From the NCBI GenBank assembly GCA_947499725.1, contig CANMPK010000001.1, positions 124,001-188,000 on the forward strand: a stretch of DNA of 64,000 bases, read 5' to 3'. Origin of the DNA: an uncultured Paracoccaceae bacterium. GTDB lineage: Bacteria; Pseudomonadota; Alphaproteobacteria; Rhodobacterales; Rhodobacteraceae. Under the pieces are notes generated by a model, which saw nothing but the letters and a program-made list of their open reading frames with translations, did no database searches and was not told where the DNA came from. A program made the translations under genes and the position numbers. Below are positions 50,624-59,515 of this stretch, piece after piece. Position 1 is the stretch's first letter. Every line of letters begins with the position of its first letter.

Positions 50624-51988
50624 TTAGCCCTGTACTTCGGTGCCGACGACTTTTTGGTCGCCTTTCAGGCCGATAGGCAGGCTTTCAAGGTATGCGTTTG
50701 GTGTACGGCCGTCGTAAGGAATGCCGTCGATGATGTCTTCCGCAGGTGTTACAGCTTTGTAGCCGTCGCTATCCCATGGGAAGTCAGCTTCGTTTGCCAG
50801 GCCTTCTTCAACCAGCAGCTTTGCAGCTTCCAGGTAGATTTCTGGCTTGTAAACGGATTTCGCAACTTCGTCATACCAGCTGTCAGGCTTCGCATCAGCG
50901 ATCTGACCCCAACGACGCATCTGTGTCAGATACCAAACAGCGTCAGAGTAGAACGGGTATGTCGCGTTGTAGCGGAAGAACACGTTAAAGTCTGGAACTT
51001 CACGCTTGTCGCCCTTTTCGTACTCGAAAGTACCTGTCATGGACGCCGCGATAACGTCGTAGTCTGCACCAACGTATTCAGGCTGGCTCAGGATTTCCAC
51101 AGCAGCAGGGCGGTTTGCGTTGTCGTTCTCATCCAGCCACATCGCTGCGCGGATCAGAGCTTTTACAACTGCCAGAGTTGTGTTCGGGTTTTCTTCAGCA
51201 AATTCGTTTGTGATGCCGAATACTTTTTCTGGGTTGTTCTTCCACAGTTCGTAGTCAGTGATAACTGGAACACCGATGCCTTTGAAAACAGCTTGTTGGT
51301 TCCAAGGCTCACCCACACAGTAACCGTAGATTGTGCCGGCTTCCATTGTCGCTGGCATCTGTGGTGGAGGTGTTACGGACAGCAGAACGTCTGCACCGAT
51401 CTGACCGGAGATGTTCTCAGGGCTGTAGAAGCCTGGCTCCAGGCCACCGGCCGCCAGCCAGTAACGCAGTTCGTAGTTGTGTGTGGATACTGGGAAAACC
51501 ATACCCATGTTGAATGGCTTACCTTCAGCAGTGTATTTTTCAACAACTGGCTTCAGGGAAGATGCAGAGATCGGGTGAATTGGCTTACCCGCGTCATCAT
51601 GAGGAACGTATTCCTTCATCTCGGACCAAATCTGGTTGGACACAGTAATGCCGTTGCCGTTCAGGTCCATAGAGAATGGTGTAATAATGTGTGCTTCTGT
51701 ACCGAAACCGATTGTCGCCGCGAGAGGCTGACCTGCCAGCATGTGTGCGCCGTCCAGTTGGCCGTCGATCACGCCGTCCAGCAGAACTTTCCAGTTCGCT
51801 TGCGCTTCCAGTGTTACAAACAGACCTTCGTCATCGAAATAACCTTGCTCATAAGCAACGGCCAGAGGTGCCATGTCTGTCAGTTTAATAAAGCCGAACG
51901 TCAGTTCGTCTTTTTCGAGCTCTAGTTGTGCAAGTGCTGGTGTAGCCAGCATCGTTGTTGCTGCAAGAATAGAGGCGATACGTTTCAT
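50624..51988 (-). CDS. nrtA: Nitrate ABC transporter substrate-binding protein
   Basis: A 454-residue periplasmic protein. The signal peptide is [20 protein letters not shown]. The mature protein has the NrtA/CmpA fold ([51 protein letters not shown]). Its paralogue NasS in the same cluster shares these elements without the signal. ATG 51988 follows AAGGACGGAAACA. The gene is first behind a leader with an apparent ANTAR-controlled terminator, so its transcription should depend on NasT. Confidence 0.95.
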   Translation of the reverse strand: MKRIASILAATTMLATPALAQLELEKDELTFGFIKLTDMAPLAVAYEQGYFDDEGLFVTLEAQANWKVLLDGVIDGQLDGAHMLAGQPLAATIGFGTEAHIITPFSMDLNGNGITVSNQIWSEMKEYVPHDDAGKPIHPISASSLKPVVEKYTAEGKPFNMGMVFPVSTHNYELRYWLAAGGLEPGFYSPENISGQIGADVLLSVTPPPQMPATMEAGTIYGYCVGEPWNQQAVFKGIGVPVITDYELWKNNPEKVFGITNEFAEENPNTTLAVVKALIRAAMWLDENDNANRPAAVEILSQPEYVGADYDVIAASMTGTFEYEKGDKREVPDFNVFFRYNATYPFYSDAVWYLTQMRRWGQIADAKPDSWYDEVAKSVYKPEIYLEAAKLLVEEGLANEADFPWDSDGYKAVTPAEDIIDGIPYDGRTPNAYLESLPIGLKGDQKVVGTEVQG

Positions 51989-52018
51989 TGTTTCCGTCCT
52001 TGTTGGTGCCATTTAGGC

Positions 52019-52075
52019 AAAAAAATAAGCCGCCGACTTCCCGGCCCAGGGAGGATTGGAAGGGCCGTTGGTCGA
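52019..52075 (-). terminator. Leader terminator upstream of nrtA
   Basis: On the minus strand TCGAC (52075-52071) pairs with GTCGG (52037-52033) and CGGCCC (52067-52062) with GGGCCG (52047-52042). The structure is closely followed by TTATTTTTTT (52028-52019). The run ends 31 bases before the nrtA start codon. Its 5' arm shares bases with the second ANTAR-type hairpin. Confidence 0.7.
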
Positions 52076-52142
52076 GCGACTTTGCTCAGCATGCCTCGGT
52101 AGAAGAACCGAGGTTAATATCGTAGGTGCCACGCCATTGTGG
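52074..52142 (-). promoter_or_regulatory. ANTAR-type two-hairpin NasT target in the nrtA leader
   Basis: Two short hairpins have six-base loops with A at position 1 and G at position 4. P1 is CCAC-AATGGC-GTGG (52142-52129) and P2 is GAGC-AAAGTC-GCTC (52087-52074). This loop rule is the published hallmark of ANTAR-protein RNA targets. An additional CCTCGGT/ACCGAGG hairpin lies between them. P2 overlaps the terminator's 5' arm, so P2 bound by NasT and the terminator are mutually exclusive. Confidence 0.7.
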
Positions 52143-52242
52143 TGCCGATGAATAAAATATGACCTTTTCGAGGCGGAGAGGCGACTCATTAACAGGCAGT
52201 TTTGCTGCAATGCGGCGCTTGATACTTGGTATTGATTAAAAT

Positions 52243-53421
52243 TTAGGCAGATTTTCCGGCTGGGTCATATTTTTTGCCATCAAAAAAGACGTTTCGCTCC
52301 AGAATCAGGCTGCTGCCCGTGCCAGAGGCCTCGACCGGTTCTGGTGTCGCGCCTTCGAGTTTTGAAGAGCTGCGCGGCATGGAAATCCCCATTTCCGACA
52401 GGTTTTCGCGATACCAGTCACTGCGAAACGCCTCTTGCGCGGCGGACATGGCAGTATCGGTATCAAGGCCCAATCGTTGCGAAATGCGCTCACCAATCCA
52501 AGCGGCCTGTGATTTCCATGGAAAGGGGCTATCAGAGCCGTGAAAGCGCACAAAGTTGTCGATTTGGCGCGTGTCTCCGGATTCATTGATGGTCAGTCGC
52601 CCCGTAAAGGATCGATCAATCAGGTCAGGGCCCACATCTAAGTAGCCTTTTGCAGACAAAAGCTCGCTGGCCATCATGCGGCGGCCTTCATCACCCAGCC
52701 AATCACAGGCACGCCAAACCGCACGCATCAAGCGCGCGACAGCCTCTGGATTTTCTTCCGCCCAATCCTGGCGCAGGGCCAAAACCTTTTCGGGTGCTGC
52801 CGACCAAATTTCGCTACCCGGCAACAGCAAAGCGCCGCCAACCGTATCAACAGTGACAGATCCCCAAGGCTCGCCAACACAATAGGCATCTAGATCGCCA
52901 TTGCGCACGGCTTGCGCCATCAATGGCGGAGGAACTGCGCTAATCGTAAAGTCTTCGCCTTCCACAAGCCCACAGCTGGACAGCCAAAAGGCGATCAATT
53001 CGTAGTGCATAGAAAGTGCAAAAGGCACACCAATGCGCAACGGGCGTGGCAATTGCGCCAAGGCAGCGGCAGCCGCTTGTGCATCTTTGAAGTCAAAGCC
53101 GAACCCTTGCTCATGCAAAAGCTCAGACATTTTAGGGGACACACCAAATACCGTGCCATTTACCGACATCACCATAACCGCGCTTAGCGGAGGGATTCCG
53201 TTCATCAAGCCCATCGAGGCCGCGATCGGCACGGGCGACAGCATTTGCGCTGCTTGAATTTGGCCAAAGGCCAGCATGTCGCGCAGGGTTGACCAACTGG
53301 GTGCGCTGCGCAGCTCCAGCTTCAAACCTTCCTCCTCGGCAAATCCCATTTCCTTGGCGATGATCAGCGGCGCTGCGTCAACAAGAGGAATAAAACCGGC
53401 GGAGATAGAAATATGACTCAT
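52243..53421 (-). CDS. nasS: Nitrate/nitrite sensor NasS
   Basis: A 392-residue relative of NrtA without a signal peptide (MSHISISAGFIPLVDAAPLI), so it stays in the cytoplasm. Shared binding-protein elements are QIQAAQMLSPVPIAASMGLM and DAYCVGEPWGSVTVDTVG. Known NasS proteins hold NasT inactive until nitrate or nitrite binds. The start overlaps the nasT stop codon (ATGA), the standard coupled pair. It lies 255 bases upstream of nrtA in the same direction, with the attenuator leader between. Confidence 0.92.
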   Translation of the reverse strand: MSHISISAGFIPLVDAAPLIIAKEMGFAEEEGLKLELRSAPSWSTLRDMLAFGQIQAAQMLSPVPIAASMGLMNGIPPLSAVMVMSVNGTVFGVSPKMSELLHEQGFGFDFKDAQAAAAALAQLPRPLRIGVPFALSMHYELIAFWLSSCGLVEGEDFTISAVPPPLMAQAVRNGDLDAYCVGEPWGSVTVDTVGGALLLPGSEIWSAAPEKVLALRQDWAEENPEAVARLMRAVWRACDWLGDEGRRMMASELLSAKGYLDVGPDLIDRSFTGRLTINESGDTRQIDNFVRFHGSDSPFPWKSQAAWIGERISQRLGLDTDTAMSAAQEAFRSDWYRENLSEMGISMPRSSSKLEGATPEPVEASGTGSSLILERNVFFDGKKYDPAGKSA

Positions 53422-54002
53422 GGCAGTAATTCCGAGGCGGTCACAAGCGCCCGCGCGACATCTACCACGCGTTTTCCTTGATCCATCGCCGTCTTTCGAA
53501 GCAACGTATAGGCTTCATCTTCAGAAATGCCGCGGTGTTTGGTCAGGACACCTTTGGCGCGTTCAATTGTCTTGCGATCTTCGAGGGCGCGTTTTGTGGT
53601 TTCCAATTCCGTGCGCATGCGCTGGAACATTTGGAAACGTGCAATCGCCGCGTCCATCACCGGCTTAATCCGGTCATTCTGCAAGCCGTCGACAACATAA
53701 GCCGAAACGCCTGCTTCAATCGCAGTCTTTGTCATCTGTGCATCGCTGCGATCCACAAACAAAGCAACCGGACGTTCAAGCGGTCCGGACGCCAATGCCA
53801 ACTGTTCGATAGAGTCGCGCGAGGGGTTCGCCACATCGATCAGGACAATATCAGGCATAAGCCGCATCACAGAGCGTGCCAGCCCGCTGACTTCTGCAAG
53901 CACATGAATATCATGGTCTCCGGTTTCCCGAAGACTATCCACGATCGCGATGGCGCGATCCTTGTCATGTTCTACGATTACGATGGTCAGTGTGTCGGCC
54001 AC
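53418..54002 (-). CDS. nasT: ANTAR-domain antiterminator NasT
   Basis: A 194-residue protein. The N-terminal receiver-like domain is at 1-~120 (TIVIVEHDKDRAIAIVDSLR, VLIDVANPSRDS where the phospho-Asp position is kept, and YVVDGLQNDRIKPVMDAAI). The C-terminal ANTAR domain (~135-190) has RALEDRKTIERAKGVLTKHR and EDEAYTLLRKTAMDQGKRVV. ANTAR domains bind paired RNA hairpins and stop terminator formation. It is first in the cluster, overlaps nasS and should act on the leader at 52019-52142. A perfect 9-base inverted repeat lies 80 bases upstream. Confidence 0.94.
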   Translation of the reverse strand: MADTLTIVIVEHDKDRAIAIVDSLRETGDHDIHVLAEVSGLARSVMRLMPDIVLIDVANPSRDSIEQLALASGPLERPVALFVDRSDAQMTKTAIEAGVSAYVVDGLQNDRIKPVMDAAIARFQMFQRMRTELETTKRALEDRKTIERAKGVLTKHRGISEDEAYTLLRKTAMDQGKRVVDVARALVTASELLP

Positions 54003-54083
54003 GGCTTGTCTCTTCTAGCGAGCGGTCAGAGCGTCATAATAGTGTTCAGACGCAGATTGACGAGGGGAGGGGGCAAGGACGGA

Positions 54084-54107
54084 GCGTTAATTCGATGAAA
54101 TTAACGC
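54084..54107. promoter_or_regulatory. Perfect palindrome upstream of nasT
   Basis: GCGTTAATT and AATTAACGC are inverted around CGATGA, in the 146-base gap between the xerC stop and the nasT start. There is no T run, so an operator for nasTS is more likely than a terminator. Confidence 0.45.
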
Positions 54108-54148
54108 ACTTGATTAAATTTTGGGCAAATATCGGGGTGTTGGTGCAA

Positions 54149-55063
54149 TTATGCCTTTGGGTGGGTCTTGTTGTAGACCTCCATTAACCGCGCTGTGTCC
54201 ACCGCGGTATAGGCTTGTGTGGTCGACAACGAGGCATGACCTAGAAGTTCCTGAATTGCGCGCAAATCGCCACCAGCTTCGAGCAAATGGGTGGCAAAGC
54301 TGTGGCGCATCGCGTGTGGTGTAGCAGAGGCTGGCAAACCAAGCTGCGCCCGAACATTCTGCATAACCGATTGAATTTGACGCGCATTCAAACGCCCACC
54401 TCGCGCCCCGCGAAATAAGGGGCTATCCTTTTCAACAGGGAAGGGCGCCGCTTTTACATAGCGTTCCACGGCTTCGCGTGCGGCTGGAATAACGGGAACA
54501 ATCCGCTCTTTATTGCCCTTACCGAGAATACGCATGACTTCAGGCAGTGGGTAATCAGAGCCGTTCAAGGCCAAAGCCTCGGAAATTCGCAAGCCGCAGC
54601 CATATAAAATGGTCACAACGGCCATATCCCGCGCGCCAATCCAGTCGGTGGTGGATTGGAATTCTACAGTCTCTAAAACCGCCTGCGCCGCATCTTGCGC
54701 CAAAGGCCGAGGCAGTTTCTTTTGAAACTTCGGCGCGCGCGTCGACAACACTGCGGTCGGGTCAAATCCTTCGCGTTCAGAGAGCCAGCGATAAAAGCTT
54801 TTCACAGCCGAAAGCTTACGCGCCAAAGACCGCGGGCCCAAATCGCCACCACGCATCCGCGCCATCCAAGAGCGCATATCCGAAACAGTCACGCGCGCCA
54901 AAGCGCCAAGTCCCTGCTGTTCGCCCTTATGTTGGGTCATGAACACCAGAAACTCGGTAATATCGCCGAAATAAGCAGTGATTGTGTTGTCTGACGCGCC
55001 TTTCAGCGCTTTTTCGGCCTCAAGCCATGTGTCTCGTGCCGATTGTGCCGCTGGCGAAATCAA
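54149..55063 (-). CDS. xerC: Chromosome-dimer tyrosine recombinase XerC
   Basis: A 304-residue recombinase that resolves chromosome dimers at dif with XerD. The N-terminal SAM-like domain is ARDTWLEAEKALKGASDNTI. Catalytic residues are Arg in YGCGLRISEALAL, Lys in LGKGNKERIVPV, His-x-x-Arg in HAMRHSFATHLLEAGG, His in LLGHASLSTTQ and Tyr in AYTAVDT. The start is TTG at 55063 overlapping the stop of the DUF484 gene (TTGA), a pairing seen in many proteobacteria. It has no link to the island integrase at the left end. Confidence 0.94.
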   Translation of the reverse strand: MISPAAQSARDTWLEAEKALKGASDNTITAYFGDITEFLVFMTQHKGEQQGLGALARVTVSDMRSWMARMRGGDLGPRSLARKLSAVKSFYRWLSEREGFDPTAVLSTRAPKFQKKLPRPLAQDAAQAVLETVEFQSTTDWIGARDMAVVTILYGCGLRISEALALNGSDYPLPEVMRILGKGNKERIVPVIPAAREAVERYVKAAPFPVEKDSPLFRGARGGRLNARQIQSVMQNVRAQLGLPASATPHAMRHSFATHLLEAGGDLRAIQELLGHASLSTTQAYTAVDTARLMEVYNKTHPKA

Positions 55064-55767
55064 GACAACCAGCGCCGCATTGCGCGCTCAAACACACCGG
55101 CAAAGAACGTCAGCAAATCGGACCCCTGTTGCGGCGTGAAATGATGCGGATCTTCTGCGCCCATGATCAACATGCCCGGCAAACGGCCTTCGCCTAGGTC
55201 AAGCTTCAGGCACGCTTCGGATTTCACAAAACCAGCTTTGTCGCCAAAGATCTGATCGGTGCCGCTTTCAATTTGTCGCAAAGTCACCTGACGCACAGGG
55301 ACGCTGCGGCCACGGGTCAAATAGCCCTCGACAAAGCCAGGCTCTGCCACAGAGAGCACGCTGCCCAGCTTGCGCAAAGACGGGTCTTCTTCGTTTTGTT
55401 CTGTCTCTAGAACCAGCCGCACGGCGTCGACACGCAGAATTTCAGCGACTTCGCCATCAAGGTCTTTCAGGAAGGTTTCAAACTCCAGCGGATCCATCAT
55501 GCGCAAAATAGCGCGATGCACTTGGTTCGTACCCGCCAGATTTTCATAAGCGGCGGCAATCACACTGCGATGGGTGTCTTCAAGGCGGTCCAAACGGGCC
55601 TCTAGACGTTCCATTGCGATTCCCCGCAAATCCACGATATTTCCACCCATAGAGCGCTCATTCGCAGCGATCAGGGCATTCATAAGGTCTTGATCATCAA
55701 GAATCATTTCTGGCGTTGAAATGATTTGATCCCTTAAGGATTCATCAAATTTAGCTGTGTTGGTCAT
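55060..55767 (-). CDS. DUF484 family protein
   Basis: A 235-residue cytoplasmic protein with a GAF-like fold. The N-terminal helix pair (LRDQIISTPEMILDDQDLMN, then RGIAMERLEARLDRLEDTH) is family-typical. The C-terminal domain includes GSVLSVAEPGFVEGYLTRGR and LGEGRLPGMLIMGAEDPHHF. The function is unknown, but DUF484 genes usually sit directly upstream of xerC, as here with a four-base overlap, implying a role near recombination or division. ATG 55767 is clear. Confidence 0.9.
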   Translation of the reverse strand: MTNTAKFDESLRDQIISTPEMILDDQDLMNALIAANERSMGGNIVDLRGIAMERLEARLDRLEDTHRSVIAAAYENLAGTNQVHRAILRMMDPLEFETFLKDLDGEVAEILRVDAVRLVLETEQNEEDPSLRKLGSVLSVAEPGFVEGYLTRGRSVPVRQVTLRQIESGTDQIFGDKAGFVKSEACLKLDLGEGRLPGMLIMGAEDPHHFTPQQGSDLLTFFAGVFERAMRRWLS

Positions 55768-55942
55768 GCTCGTGCCAATATTATTTGACGTAATCTTAGC
55801 AGAACTTTGCGCAGATATCTTCCCTAAAGTCGCCAGTGCTGGGTAAATCGGCGGCCAAGCGCAGCTAGCCCTTAGACATCCGGCGCATTACCGCATAGCT
55901 TGCAGCACGAAGACCCTGAAACAAGCCCCTCCCGAGGATCCC

Positions 55943-58138
55943 TTGAGCGACACTGATTTCTTTGAAGAAGGCGCATTGGTCGGCGTTTTGACGACGCAGC
56001 CCTTGGATAGGGTGTTGGACTATAAAGCGCCTGCCGGTGGCTGCTGGAAAGGCGCCTTTGTCGAGGTGCCTTTGGGCCCGCGCAAAGTGCTTGGCGTTGT
56101 CTGGGGTAAGGGGCGCGGCGATTGGGATATCTCCAAAGTGCGTTCTGTGATGCGTGTGCTTGATGTGGCGCCAATGCGCGAAGAGATGCGCGCTTTTGTG
56201 GAAAAATCCGCGCATTACACACTCACGTCTTTGCCCGCCATGCTGCGCCTTGCGACCCGCGCGCCGGGCCTGTCAGATCCGCCCTCAATGCGCAAAGTCT
56301 ACCGCATGGGCGAAGGCACGCCAGATCGCGTTACCGAGGCGCGCACACGGGTGATGGAAACGCTGAAAGAATACGGCGGCTTGTCGTTTACCCTCAAAGA
56401 GCTATCCGAGATGGCCAGCGTCACCTCTTCAGTAGTCAAAGGGCTGGTGAAACAGGGTGTCGTAGCCGAAGAAAACGCGCCGCGCGACACGCCGTTTCCT
56501 AAGATGCAGCCGGACTATGGCGCGAAAGACCTAACTCTCGAACAAGATGAGGCGGCTGAAAAGCTGCGCGTTGGCATCGAAAGCCAATCTTACGGCACAA
56601 CGCTTTTGCGCGGGGTCACTGGTTCAGGCAAAACCGAGGTCTATCTGGAAGCCATTGCGGATTGTCTTAAGATTGGCCGCCAAGCTTTGGTGCTGTTGCC
56701 TGAGATTGCTTTGACAGCTGAATTTCTCACCCGTATCGAAGCGCGCTTTGGCGCCAAACCGGCAGAATGGCATTCGGGCGTCACCATGACCGAACGCCGA
56801 CGTATCTGGAAAATGGTGGGCCAAGGCGGCGCGCAAGTGGTGATCGGCGCGCGCTCTGCGCTGTTTCTGCCGTTTCAAAATCTTGGCTTGATCGTGGTCG
56901 ATGAAGAACACGATACCTCTTACAAACAAGACGATGGCGTGCTGTACAACGCCCGCGATATGGCGGTTTTGCGCGCCAGCCTCTGTGGCGCGCGCGTGGT
57001 TCTGGCCTCTGCAACCCCATCTTTGGAAAGCTGGGCCAATGCCGATGCCGGCAAATATGAACGGGTTGAGTTGAATTCACGCTTTGGCCCCGCTGTGCTG
57101 CCGGACATGCGCGTCATCGACATGCGCAACGAAAAGCTGCCGGCCTCCACGTGGATTTCGCCAACCTTGCAAGCCGCCGTCAAAGATCGCATGGCCAAGG
57201 GCGAGCAATCGCTGCTGTTTATCAACCGGCGTGGCTATGCCCCAGTTACGGTCTGCCGCGCCTGTGGCGAACAGATCGGCTGTGATCATTGCGATGCAAG
57301 TATGGTCGAACACCGGTTCCAGAACCGGTTGCTGTGCCATCAATGCGGTGAAAGCAAACCCATGCCAGAGGCCTGCCCAAGCTGCGGTGTCGAAGGCAAA
57401 CTCGCACCAGTCGGCCCAGGGGTGGAACGTCTCGCGGAAGAGGCACAATCGCATTTTCCAGATGCGCGTCTGGCGGTTTTGTCGTCAGACCTGTTCGGAT
57501 CAGCGCGCGCCTTGAAAGAAGGCATCCGCGCCATCGCTGATGGCGGCGCAGATATCATCATCGGCACGCAGCTTGTGGCCAAAGGGCACAACTTCCCGAT
57601 GTTGACCTTGGTGGGCGTAATCGATGCAGACCTAGGCTTGCAAGGCTCAGATCTACGTGCCGCTGAACGCACCTTCCAATTGATGCGCCAAGTCGCGGGA
57701 CGGGCAGGGCGCTCTGAACGCAAAGGGGCAGCGTATCTGCAAAGTTTCCAACCGGAGCACCCCGTCATTCGCGCGATCCTCGCGGGTGACGAGGAAGGCT
57801 TTTGGCAAGCTGAAGCAGGCGAGCGCCGCCAGGCGGGTGTGCCGCCTTATGGCCGGATGGCTGGGATCATTCTGTCGTCGCCAGATGTGCAGTCAGTGTT
57901 TGATCTGGGCAACGCATTGGCACGCAATGATGGCGCCCTTCGCCAAATTGGCGCGCAGGTGTTCGGACCAGCCCCAGCTCCCATTGCCCGCGTGCGTGGT
58001 CGCCATAGGGTGCGGCTTTTGGTGAAGGCCGAAAAGACAGTGCCTTTGCAAAACGCCATTTCGAAATGGATCGGGCAATTCCCACTGAAAGGCGACATCC
58101 GCCTATCTGTCGATATCGACCCGCAGTCTTTTTATTAA
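55943..58138 (+). CDS. priA: Primosomal helicase PriA
   Basis: A 731-residue superfamily 2 helicase that restarts stalled replication forks. The N-terminal 3'-DNA-binding domain starts VGVLTTQPLDRVLDYKAPAG. Walker A is RGVTGSGKTEVYLEAI, the DEAH-type box VVDEEHDTSYKQ, and there are eight zinc-binding Cys in CRACGEQIGCDHCD, CHQCG and CPSCG. Helicase motif VI is QVAGRAGRSERKG. TTG 55943 is used as start with CCGAGGA upstream. It is divergent from the DUF484-xerC pair and followed 85 bases on by an MFS gene. Confidence 0.96.
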   Translation: MSDTDFFEEGALVGVLTTQPLDRVLDYKAPAGGCWKGAFVEVPLGPRKVLGVVWGKGRGDWDISKVRSVMRVLDVAPMREEMRAFVEKSAHYTLTSLPAMLRLATRAPGLSDPPSMRKVYRMGEGTPDRVTEARTRVMETLKEYGGLSFTLKELSEMASVTSSVVKGLVKQGVVAEENAPRDTPFPKMQPDYGAKDLTLEQDEAAEKLRVGIESQSYGTTLLRGVTGSGKTEVYLEAIADCLKIGRQALVLLPEIALTAEFLTRIEARFGAKPAEWHSGVTMTERRRIWKMVGQGGAQVVIGARSALFLPFQNLGLIVVDEEHDTSYKQDDGVLYNARDMAVLRASLCGARVVLASATPSLESWANADAGKYERVELNSRFGPAVLPDMRVIDMRNEKLPASTWISPTLQAAVKDRMAKGEQSLLFINRRGYAPVTVCRACGEQIGCDHCDASMVEHRFQNRLLCHQCGESKPMPEACPSCGVEGKLAPVGPGVERLAEEAQSHFPDARLAVLSSDLFGSARALKEGIRAIADGGADIIIGTQLVAKGHNFPMLTLVGVIDADLGLQGSDLRAAERTFQLMRQVAGRAGRSERKGAAYLQSFQPEHPVIRAILAGDEEGFWQAEAGERRQAGVPPYGRMAGIILSSPDVQSVFDLGNALARNDGALRQIGAQVFGPAPAPIARVRGRHRVRLLVKAEKTVPLQNAISKWIGQFPLKGDIRLSVDIDPQSFY

Positions 58139-58223
58139 AGCAAAACCTAGCTCTAACCCCGTTTGCTGATGCGGCTTTGACTTTCCGCTCGCCAGATACC
58201 AGCAACAGGCGTAAAGACGAAGC

Positions 58224-59450
58224 ATGTTTGAAAAAATCACCCTCGCCGATTCCGCCCAGCTTCCTGTTTGGCGGCGTCCGATTGCCTTGTTGTTTGTCAT
58301 CGCCTTTGCGATGCCGATTGCCTTTTCCACATGGTTGGCGCTGCTGAATAACTTTGTGATTGAAGTGGCGGATTTCGATGGCGGAGATATCGGCCTGCTG
58401 CACACAGTGCGCGAAATTCCCGGGTTTCTATCCTTTGCGGTGATCTTCTTGATCCTGTTGATCCGTGAACAAGTGCTGGGGCTTTTATCTTTGTTCCTGC
58501 TGGGCGTCGCATCAGCCGTCACCGCTTGGTACCCGACCCTTGGCGGTATTCTGATGATCACGCTGCTCAGCTCGATCGGCTTTCACTACTATGAAACCGT
58601 GAACCAAAGCCTGCAATTGCAGTGGATCGACAAGAAAAAAGCACCAAAGACACTGGGTTGGATCATGGCAGCGGCGTCTGCGGCCACAATCCTTGTTTAT
58701 GTGCTGATCATCATGACATGGGAGACATTGGGCCTTAGCTACAACCAAGTGTTTCTCGCCACAGGCGGCATAACAGCGATCATAGCTGTCTTCGCACTGT
58801 TGTATTTCCCGCAGTTCGAAAGCCCTACAGCGCAAACGAAAAAGATCGTTCTGAAAAAGCGCTATTGGCTCTATTACTTGCTGCAATTCCTCGCAGGTGC
58901 GCGCCGCCAGATCTTTGTGGTTTTTGCGGGCTTCATGATGGTTGAAAGGTTCGGCTTTGATGTGCACGAACTCACTGGCCTTTATCTCATTAACCTTGTG
59001 GCGAATATGGTTTGTGCGCCATTGATTGGGGGCTTGATCTCCAAGTTCGGAGAGCGCCGCGCTTTGCTGATCGAATACTTCGGTCTTGTGGCAGTGTTCT
59101 TGGCTTACGGGGGCATCTACTTCTTCGGCTGGGGTGTGATGCTGGCCATGGCGCTTTATGTGATCGACCATTTGCTCTTCTCTATGGCGCTGGCGCTGAA
59201 AACCTATTTCCAAAAGATCGCTGATCCAGAAGACATTGCGCCTACCGCTGCCGTTGCCTTTACCATCAACCACATCGCTGCTGTGTTCCTGCCAATCTTG
59301 CTGGGGCTCTTGTGGTTGAAATCCCCTGGCGCAGTCTTTGCCTTTGCAGCTCTCATGGCGTCAGGCTCGTTTGCCTTGGCGCTTTTGATCCCGCGCCACC
59401 CTGAAAAAGGGCGCGAAACCAAGCTGCAAGGGCGCTTTGCGCACTCTTGA
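58224..59450 (+). CDS. MFS-family transporter
   Basis: A 408-residue permease with about twelve hydrophobic helices in two halves (PIALLFVIAFAMPIAFSTWL at the start, GVMLAMALYVIDHLLFSMAL in the second half). A central cytoplasmic loop is rich in Lys (TAQTKKIVLKKRYW). GLISKFGERRALLIEYFG is an MFS-like signature between helices eight and nine. The substrate is not predictable. It could be co-transcribed with priA upstream or prmA downstream, as gaps are short and no terminator is seen between them. Confidence 0.85.
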   Translation: MFEKITLADSAQLPVWRRPIALLFVIAFAMPIAFSTWLALLNNFVIEVADFDGGDIGLLHTVREIPGFLSFAVIFLILLIREQVLGLLSLFLLGVASAVTAWYPTLGGILMITLLSSIGFHYYETVNQSLQLQWIDKKKAPKTLGWIMAAASAATILVYVLIIMTWETLGLSYNQVFLATGGITAIIAVFALLYFPQFESPTAQTKKIVLKKRYWLYYLLQFLAGARRQIFVVFAGFMMVERFGFDVHELTGLYLINLVANMVCAPLIGGLISKFGERRALLIEYFGLVAVFLAYGGIYFFGWGVMLAMALYVIDHLLFSMALALKTYFQKIADPEDIAPTAAVAFTINHIAAVFLPILLGLLWLKSPGAVFAFAALMASGSFALALLIPRHPEKGRETKLQGRFAHS

Positions 59451-59515
59451 CCTTACGAGGGTGGCCATTTAGGCCGCTCTTTGACTTTTCTGCCTGTCCA
59501 ATACGGAGCAAACCC

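Noticed and set aside
49982-51925. Long open frame (647 codons) opposite nrtA and nrtB
   Set aside because: It spans two real genes and the gap between them on the other strand; its composition is Phe/Val/Cys-rich with no family resemblance.
52129-52145. Possible sigma-54 promoter (GGCAC-N5-TGGC) upstream of nrtA
   Set aside because: GG and GC are correctly spaced, but the match to TGGCAC/TTGC is poor and the bases are better explained as the P1 hairpin of the leader.
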